A DNA stretch of 37,923 nt, from NCBI GenBank assembly GCA_900539175.1, contig UQAW01000029.1, positions 1-37,923 of the forward strand. The letters are read 5' to 3'. Below are positions 33,186-37,923 of this stretch, in pieces; within the stretch, counting starts at the first letter, position 1; every line of letters begins with the position of its first letter. The notes below the pieces were generated by a model that saw only the letters and a list, made by a program, of their open reading frames with translations, was not told where the DNA came from and did not search any database. The position numbers and the translations under genes are program-made. This DNA is from an uncultured Lachnospiraceae bacterium. GTDB lineage: Bacteria; Bacillota; Clostridia; Lachnospirales; Lachnospiraceae.

Positions 33186-33235
33186 TAGGGTCAAAAGGTT
33201 ATGCGTTTCATGCTGCAAAATACCTTTTGACCCTA
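33186..33235 (-). repeat. Family 2 structured repeat, minimal form in the HAD gene leader
   Basis: Perfect 14-bp inverted ends, TAGGGTCAAAAGGT (33186-33199) and its complement (33222-33235), enclose 22 bases including GCGTTTCATGC. The left half matches the unit at 31075-31129, and the right half matches the right end of the long element (TACCTTTTGAC). It looks like a long element deleted in its middle. It sits between the HAD promoter and its start codon. Confidence 0.85.
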
Positions 33236-33248
33236 ATATCTTAGTATT

Positions 33249-33277
33249 ATTGTAATAAGAAATTCATGGAAATTCAA
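33249..33277 (-). promoter_or_regulatory. Promoter of the HAD hydrolase gene
   Basis: On the minus strand, TTGAAT (33277-33272) and TACAAT (33254-33249) are separated by 17 bases. The transcript would begin near 33242 and carry the family 2 hairpin in its 5' leader. Confidence 0.65.
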
Positions 33278-33352
33278 TGTTTATTTTGCTTTTTTTGATG
33301 TTTTGTGGCAAGATAAGAGAGAAAGAGCAGAAGTATTATTCGGGGAGAGAGA

Positions 33353-34429
33353 ATGTTAGAAAAAATTGTACAACCATTGATGTTGTGGTATGATAAGAAC
33401 AAGCGGGTTTTGCCATGGAGGGAAAATAAAAATCCTTACTATATCTGGATTTCGGAAATTATGCTGCAGCAGACCCGGGTGGAAGCCGTGAAACCGTTTT
33501 TCAGGCGTTTCACCGAAGCATTGCCGGGAATTGAAGATCTGGCAGTTTGTCCGGAGGACCGGCTCTTAAAGTTATGGGAAGGACTGGGCTATTATAATCG
33601 GGTGCGTAACATGCAGAAAGCCGCTCTGAAAGTGATGGAAGTATACCACGGAAAGCTCCCGGCAGACTATGAGGCACTGAAAAGTCTTCCGGGAATTGGG
33701 AATTATACGGCAGGGGCAATCGCATCAATTGCTTACGGAATTCCGGTTCCGGCAGTTGACGGCAATGTTTTGAGAGTTATTGCCAGAATTCGTGAAGATG
33801 ACAGGGATATCATGAAGCAGTCTGTGCGGAATCAGGTGGAAGCCGATCTTCTGGCAGTGATGCCGCAGGACGATCCGGGAACATTCAACCAGGCATTGAT
33901 GGAGCTTGGGGCCACCGTATGTGTGCCAAACGGCATGGCACATTGTGAGGAATGTCCGGTGGCAGGATACTGCAAAGCCAGAAGCGCAGACCGGGTGATG
34001 GAATATCCGGTAAAGACCAAAGCTAAGGCAAGAAAAGTGGAGGATCGTACCATTTTACTGATTCTGGATGGAGCCTGTGTGGCCATACGGAAGCGTCCTG
34101 CCAAGGGATTGCTTGCGGGACTTTATGAATTTCCAAACCTGAAAGGCCATCTGACGGAAGAGGAGGTTTTGGCGCAGGTGGAATCCTATGGACTGACACC
34201 TTTAAGAATTCAAAAGCTTCCGGATTCCAAACATATTTTCTCACATGTTGAGTGGCATATGATTGGATATGCAGTTCGGGTGGCAGAATTGGAAAAGAGC
34301 GGAAGTACGGATATGATGTTTGTGGAAACCGCGCATGCCGAGCAGAATTATCCGGTGCCTGCTGCTTATGGGGCATATGCCGGATATATGAATCTGCGGC
34401 TTGGACAGGAAAAGTATGAAGAAGCGTAG
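33353..34429 (+). CDS. mutY: A/G-specific adenine DNA glycosylase MutY
   Basis: MutY removes adenine mispaired with 8-oxoguanine. The 358 residues contain the catalytic Glu in WISEIMLQQTRVEAV, the helix-hairpin-helix LKSLPGIGNYTAGAIAS, the catalytic Asp in VPAVDGNVLRV, a [4Fe-4S] loop (CVPNGMAHCEECPVAGYC) and a C-terminal NUDIX-like domain that reads 8-oxoG. The cluster spacing is C-x7-C-x2-C-x5-C, one residue longer in the first gap than the classic C-x6. ATG 33353 follows GGGGAGAG. Divergent from the HAD gene. Confidence 0.95.
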   Translation: MLEKIVQPLMLWYDKNKRVLPWRENKNPYYIWISEIMLQQTRVEAVKPFFRRFTEALPGIEDLAVCPEDRLLKLWEGLGYYNRVRNMQKAALKVMEVYHGKLPADYEALKSLPGIGNYTAGAIASIAYGIPVPAVDGNVLRVIARIREDDRDIMKQSVRNQVEADLLAVMPQDDPGTFNQALMELGATVCVPNGMAHCEECPVAGYCKARSADRVMEYPVKTKAKARKVEDRTILLILDGACVAIRKRPAKGLLAGLYEFPNLKGHLTEEEVLAQVESYGLTPLRIQKLPDSKHIFSHVEWHMIGYAVRVAELEKSGSTDMMFVETAHAEQNYPVPAAYGAYAGYMNLRLGQEKYEEA

Positions 34430-34514
34430 AAGGATATTCTTCGCATAATTGAAAATAGGATAACTGTTCACGATGTTGGCAGTTGCAGAATTTAGGAATA
34501 TGAGGAAATAAAAA

Positions 34515-35534
34515 ATGAAGCTATTAAGTATCACAGTACCATGTTATAATTCTTCCGCCTATATGCGTAAATGTATAGATTCATTATTGACCGGTGGAGA
34601 AGATGTAGAAATCTTGATTGTGGATGATGGTTCCACAAAAGATAACACTGCTGAAATTGCAGATGAATATGCAGAGAAGTACCCTACAATTGTCCGGGCG
34701 ATTCATCAGGAGAATAAGGGGCATGGAGGTGCGGTTAATACCGGTTTGGAAGCGGCTACCGGTCTTTATTTCAAAGTGGTGGACAGTGATGACTGGGTAA
34801 ATGAAGAGGCATACCGGAAGATTCTTGAGGTATTGGAGACACAGATCCGCGGTTCCCAGACTTTGGATGTTCTGATTTCAAATTATGTATATGAAAAAGA
34901 GGGAGCAAAGAGAAAACGTGTCATGCGGTATCCCCATGAATTTCCGGAAAACCGGATTTTCGGATGGAAGGATATGAAAAAGCTGAGGCCTACGCATTAT
35001 GTACTGATGCATTCGTTGATTTTCCGGACATCCCTTCTTAGGGAATGTGGCTTGAAACTTCCTGAGCACACCTTTTATGTGGATAATCTGTTTGCGTTCA
35101 TACCATTCCCTTATGTAAAGACGTTATATTATCTGGATGTGAACTTTTATCGGTATTATATCGGGCGTGCAGATCAGTCGGTCAATGAGCAGGTGATGAT
35201 CGGGAGAGTGGATCAGCAATTGCGTGTGAACAATGAGATGATCGAGTATCTGGGAAAACAGAAAAATCTCAATAAGCAGCAGCGGTCGTTTATGCTTCAT
35301 GCTCTGGGAATTATCATGACGGTTTCTTCCATTATGCTGATTCGGGCGGATACCGAGGAGTCTCTTGAGAAAAAGAAGGAACTCTGGAATTATCTGAAAA
35401 AGCAGGATCGTGTGGCATATCTTAAGATAAGACATGGAATTACCGGAGGGGCCATGAATCTTCCGGGAAAGGGCGGACGGAAGATGTCTGTCACAGGTTA
35501 CAGAATTGTACAAAAACTATATGGATTTAATTGA
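34515..35534 (+). CDS. Family 2 glycosyltransferase
   Basis: This 339-residue GT-A-fold transferase moves a sugar from a nucleotide donor to an acceptor for a surface polymer. It begins with the typical SITVPCYNSSAYMRKCIDSLL, then EILIVDDGSTKDNTAEIADEY, ENKGHGGAVNTGLEAA and the metal-binding DSDDW (about residue 95). No clear membrane helix is seen. AGGA/GAGG sites lie ahead of ATG 34515. It starts 85 bases after mutY and is followed after 20 bases by the glycerol-1-phosphate dehydrogenase-like gene, probably co-transcribed. Donor and acceptor are unknown. Confidence 0.92.
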   Translation: MKLLSITVPCYNSSAYMRKCIDSLLTGGEDVEILIVDDGSTKDNTAEIADEYAEKYPTIVRAIHQENKGHGGAVNTGLEAATGLYFKVVDSDDWVNEEAYRKILEVLETQIRGSQTLDVLISNYVYEKEGAKRKRVMRYPHEFPENRIFGWKDMKKLRPTHYVLMHSLIFRTSLLRECGLKLPEHTFYVDNLFAFIPFPYVKTLYYLDVNFYRYYIGRADQSVNEQVMIGRVDQQLRVNNEMIEYLGKQKNLNKQQRSFMLHALGIIMTVSSIMLIRADTEESLEKKKELWNYLKKQDRVAYLKIRHGITGGAMNLPGKGGRKMSVTGYRIVQKLYGFN

Positions 35535-35554
35535 TTGGAGGATAAGACAGCACT

Positions 35555-36826
35555 ATGCAGATTGATTTAGAACAGTTCCGAAAACCATGTTCCTGCGGGC
35601 ATGTTCATGAGATTTCCGTTCAGGGTATCTGGATTGAGGAGGGCGCAGTGAAGCGCCTGTACCAGATGCTGACAGAGGAGGAAGAACTGGGAGAGTTTAT
35701 TGCACCGGTCATTGTGTGGGATGATAATACCAAGGAGGCAGCAGAAGAGGCATTGGAAGATGTGGAAGATATCTGTCTGGAAGATATCTGCCTGGAAAGT
35801 GAAAATCTCCATGCCAATAATCAGGGTGTTGAGATTTTGGAAGAGAATCTTCCGGAAGAGACAGATCTGATTCTTGCGGTGGGCAGCGGAACGATTCATG
35901 ATCTCTGCCGTTATGTAGCGTATGAGCGCAGAATTCCTTTTATATCGGTTCCGACGGCAGCCAGTGTGGATGGATTTGTGTCTACAGTTGCTGCCATGAC
36001 CTGGAATGGAATGAAGAAAACGATACCGGCAGCGGCTCCGCTTTATGTGTTTGCGGATACAAACATTTTTAAAGCGGCGCCCTATCGTCTGACAGCTTCC
36101 GGAATATCAGATCTGTTGGGAAAATATATTGCTCTGGCAGACTGGAAGATTGCACATCTGGTAACTGATGAATATATCTGCAAAGAGACTATGAAATTAG
36201 AATATGATGCTCTGAAAGAGGTGGTTTCCTGTATAGATGATCTGGCGCGGGAGGACAGTGAGGCATACGAAAAACTGATGTATGCCCTTTTGTTATCCGG
36301 TCTTGCTATGCAGATGATCGGAAATTCCAGGCCGGCATCTTGTGCGGAGCACCATATGTCCCATCTCTGGGAGATGGAGGTAATCAATGAACACATAGAC
36401 GCCCTCCACGGAGAAAAGGTTTCTGTGGGTATGGTTCAGGTGCGGAAAAAGTATGAAGCTGTTTCCGAGGCAATCCGGAAGGGAAGATGCCGGGTACATA
36501 CATATGAAGGGATAGAAGAGGAGCTTTTGAAGGATACATTTGGTAAAAAAGGGCTTTATGAATCCACAGTTCTTGAGAATACGCCGGATCCGATGGCGGA
36601 AGTGGATGCCGAAAAGCTGGAAAAGTTTCTGCCGCAGATTGCAGAGATTCTTGATGAAATCCCTTCTGTGAAAAAACTGGAACATTTATTAAAGGCAGCA
36701 GGATGTTGTTATCGTATGGATCAGATTGGTTTGACGGAAGGCCTGGTTTTACAGTCCCTTCGGTTGTCACCTTATGTGAGAAATCGTCTGAGTTTTAACC
36801 GTATTTCGAAGATGTTGGAGTATTGA
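35555..36826 (+). CDS. sn-glycerol-1-phosphate dehydrogenase-like protein (Fe-ADH_2 family)
   Basis: This 423-residue protein belongs to the AraM/EgsA branch of iron-type alcohol dehydrogenases, which reduce dihydroxyacetone phosphate to sn-glycerol-1-phosphate. Seen: NAD-binding AVGSGTIHDLCRYVA, the SVPTAASVDGFVS loop, and metal ligands as Asp in SGISDLLGKY, His in AEHHMSHLWE and His in ALHGEKVSVG. A short in-frame duplication (EDICLEDICLE) lies near residue 75. GGAGG precedes ATG 35555. G1P is the archaeal lipid isomer; in B. subtilis AraM feeds heptaprenylglyceryl phosphate, so a related lipid or polymer is a fair guess. Confidence 0.88.
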   Translation: MQIDLEQFRKPCSCGHVHEISVQGIWIEEGAVKRLYQMLTEEEELGEFIAPVIVWDDNTKEAAEEALEDVEDICLEDICLESENLHANNQGVEILEENLPEETDLILAVGSGTIHDLCRYVAYERRIPFISVPTAASVDGFVSTVAAMTWNGMKKTIPAAAPLYVFADTNIFKAAPYRLTASGISDLLGKYIALADWKIAHLVTDEYICKETMKLEYDALKEVVSCIDDLAREDSEAYEKLMYALLLSGLAMQMIGNSRPASCAEHHMSHLWEMEVINEHIDALHGEKVSVGMVQVRKKYEAVSEAIRKGRCRVHTYEGIEEELLKDTFGKKGLYESTVLENTPDPMAEVDAEKLEKFLPQIAEILDEIPSVKKLEHLLKAAGCCYRMDQIGLTEGLVLQSLRLSPYVRNRLSFNRISKMLEY

Positions 36827-36892
36827 TCATAGGATAGTTAGAAATCCAGACAGAAAAGAGTTGGATGGAAGGATGAAGATGGAGGGATTTGT

Positions 36893-37450
36893 ATGAGAGT
36901 TGGAATGGGATATGATGTACACAGACTGACAGAGGGCAGAAAGTTGATTTTGGGAGGTGTAGAGATTCCATTTGAGCTTGGTCTTCTGGGACACTCTGAT
37001 GCAGATGTAGTTGTACATGCTATCATGGATGCGCTGCTTGGTGCTGCGGCGCTGAAAGATATCGGGTATCATTTTCCCGATACAGATCCTGCATATAAAG
37101 GTGCCTCCAGTCTAAAGCTTTTGGAGCGGGTAGGAGAGTTGCTGGAAGAAAAATTGTATTTGATTGAAAATATCGATGCAACGATCATTGCACAGAAGCC
37201 AAAGCTGAGACCCTATATGGATGAAATGATCAGAAATGTTGCCAGAACTCTTCGCCTTCAGGAGAATCAGGTCAATATCAAGGCGACAACGGAAGAGGGA
37301 CTGGGGTTTACCGGCAGCATGGAAGGAATCTCTGCACATGCGATCTGTTCGATTAGTCCGGCACTTGATGGTATGGCGGATGACAGGATGGGAATGACCG
37401 GAAGATGCTGCGGGAATTGTCCTGCGTCGCAAAATAGTGATTCTGAATAG
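36893..37450 (+). CDS. ispF: 2-C-methyl-D-erythritol 2,4-cyclodiphosphate synthase, C-terminally extended
   Basis: IspF cyclises CDP-methylerythritol 2-phosphate to MEcPP in the MEP isoprenoid pathway. The zinc ligands Asp8, His10 (GMGYDVHRL) and His42 are visible, as are GHSDADVVVHAIMDALLGA, FPDTDPAYKGA and the GFTGSMEGISAHA end. The family usually stops near residue 158; this protein has 185. The extra stretch, about 27 residues, is Cys- and Gly-containing (GRCCGNCPAS). GGAGGG lies 6 bases from ATG 36893. No ispD is nearby. A T-box leader follows. Confidence 0.95.
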   Translation: MRVGMGYDVHRLTEGRKLILGGVEIPFELGLLGHSDADVVVHAIMDALLGAAALKDIGYHFPDTDPAYKGASSLKLLERVGELLEEKLYLIENIDATIIAQKPKLRPYMDEMIRNVARTLRLQENQVNIKATTEEGLGFTGSMEGISAHAICSISPALDGMADDRMGMTGRCCGNCPASQNSDSE

Positions 37451-37466
37451 CTGCCGGAGATTTTAC

Positions 37467-37495
37467 TTGACAAATTTCTTGTTATTGCATAGACT
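37467..37495 (+). promoter_or_regulatory. Promoter of the T-box transcript
   Basis: A perfect TTGACA at 37467-37472 is followed after 17 bases by TAGACT at 37490-37495. It lies 16 bases after ispF and just before the T-box leader. Confidence 0.75.
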
Positions 37496-37502
37496 ATAGC
37501 AT

Positions 37503-37823
37503 AGATGAATCTGATAAAGGCTTGGAACGGAAAGAGTAGCAGATTGACCGGATTTCCAGAGAAGGACTGTCACTGGCTGAGAGCAGTCCGATAACGGAAT
37601 CTGTGAAGTGCTTCCGGGAGCTGACCGGGTGAACGAAAGAGTAGCCAGGTACGTATGGCAGACGTTACAGGCCAGAGAGCAGAATCCTGAGCTGATATTA
37701 AAGCCGGGTGTGGAATACACAGGTTTGTAGTGGTGTCTGGCTGAATGTTGATAGAGGCAGGATTTTGAAAATAAAGTGGAACCACGGAGAATTTCGTCTT
37801 TATCAGATGGGATTCTCTTTTTT
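37503..37823 (+). promoter_or_regulatory. T-box leader, probably cysteine-specific
   Basis: T-box leaders sense uncharged tRNA and antiterminate. Visible parts: an AGTA motif near 37537; a Stem I distal hairpin around GGACTGT/GCAGTCC; the specifier region GTGAAGTGCTTCC, in which TGC (37609-37611, Cys) is the likely codon; a second conserved block GAACGAAAGAGTAG near 37632; and the T-box core TGGAACCACG at 37777-37786. The UGGA bulge would pair with a tRNA having U73, as bacterial tRNACys does; reading GTG (Val) instead would call for A73 and UGGU. The terminator is annotated separately. The controlled gene, likely cysS or cysE, lies beyond 37923. The 472 bases after ispF contain no gene. Confidence 0.88.
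37787..37823 (+). terminator. T-box-controlled terminator
   Basis: A stem of about 13 bp (37787-37799 with 37805-37817, several G-T pairs) and a short loop are followed by six Ts at 37818-37823. The 5' arm starts right after the T-box core, so pairing of the core in the antiterminator excludes it. Confidence 0.85.
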
Positions 37824-37836
37824 GTTATAGTTTACT

Positions 37837-37923
37837 ATGAAAGTCCCGGACAGCGGCCATGAGGAGCGCATGCTTGCATGCAGTGAGTCATGGACATTGG
37901 ACGGGCAAGCCGGTATGAGTAAG
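37837..37923 (-). repeat. Family 1 structured repeat, copy D (inverted, cut by window end)
   Basis: Bases 37831-37923 are the reverse complement of 24431-24523 (copy B plus the flanking AGTAAA) with only 3 differences in 93 by eye. The copy begins 13 bases after the T-box terminator T-run and runs off the window. It would lie between the T-box and the gene it controls, in the readthrough transcript. Confidence 0.9.

Noticed and set aside
34424..34444. Terminator after mutY
   Set aside because: GCGTAGAA/TTCTTCGC can pair with one mismatch across the stop codon, but no T-run follows and the next gene is only 85 bases on.
1..37923. tRNA or rRNA genes, prophage or plasmid origin
   Set aside because: No cloverleaf ending in CCA, no rRNA segment, no integrase, capsid or replication genes were seen on either strand.

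Overview
This is a 37.9 kb stretch of chromosome from a low-to-moderate-GC Gram-positive anaerobe, most likely a member of the Lachnospiraceae (Clostridia). The evidence is strong AGGAGG-type ribosome binding sites, TTGACA/TATAAT-type promoters, a T-box leader, the order rimP-nusA-ylxR-ylxQ-infB-rbfA-nrnA-truB-ribF, and a serC-serA-DUF1015 neighbourhood. The genus cannot be read from the window. It looks like a whole contig of a short-read draft assembly: bases 1-16 are the end of an Illumina adapter rather than genome, and the last 87 bases lie inside a dispersed repeat, where an assembler would be expected to stop.

Layout. 17-1227: 3' part of tgt, then yajC. 1477-6173: branched-chain amino acid genes leuB, ilvD and ilvB (no ilvN or ilvC beside them). 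6328-8573: serC-serA, overlapping by one base. 8849-10474: a large AAA-ATPase/PD-(D/E)XK nuclease-like gene between serA and a DUF1015 gene (10710-11954). 12148-15302: glycogen branching enzyme glgB, overlapping an mscS-type channel gene. 15479-24152: the translation and RNA operon rimP to ribF, ending at a strong terminator. 24819-30922: an efflux-type ABC operon with two adaptor-like proteins, one ATPase and one MacB-like permease, followed by an ArsC/Spx-like gene and dtd. 31155-32501: an FAD oxidoreductase with a Rieske tail, convergent with a HAD phosphatase gene (minus strand). 33353-37450: mutY, a family 2 glycosyltransferase, a glycerol-1-phosphate dehydrogenase-like gene and ispF. 37467-37823: a T-box leader that reads as cysteine-specific, whose target gene lies beyond the window.

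The genes are mostly housekeeping. The unusual content is between them. Two families of dispersed, highly structured intergenic repeats are present. Family 1 has a unit of about 160 nt bounded by ATGAAAG and CTTTCAT and holding three hairpins. Copies lie at 24232-24318 (deleted inside), 24358-24517, 24621-24781 and 37837-37923 (inverted, cut by the window end). A small companion palindrome lies at 1276-1318, 11955-11999, 24319-24357 and 24583-24620. The two full copies differ by compensatory base changes in all three hairpins, which suggests that the fold is under selection or was so in the parent elements. Family 2 has ends built on GTCAAAAGGT and occurs at 2577-2748, 31075-31129 and 33186-33235, again with a compensatory change in the terminal helix. 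No transposase is present, so these are non-autonomous elements or RNA-like modules of unknown function. Several lie in probable 5' leaders: those of the efflux operon, the HAD gene and the T-box target.
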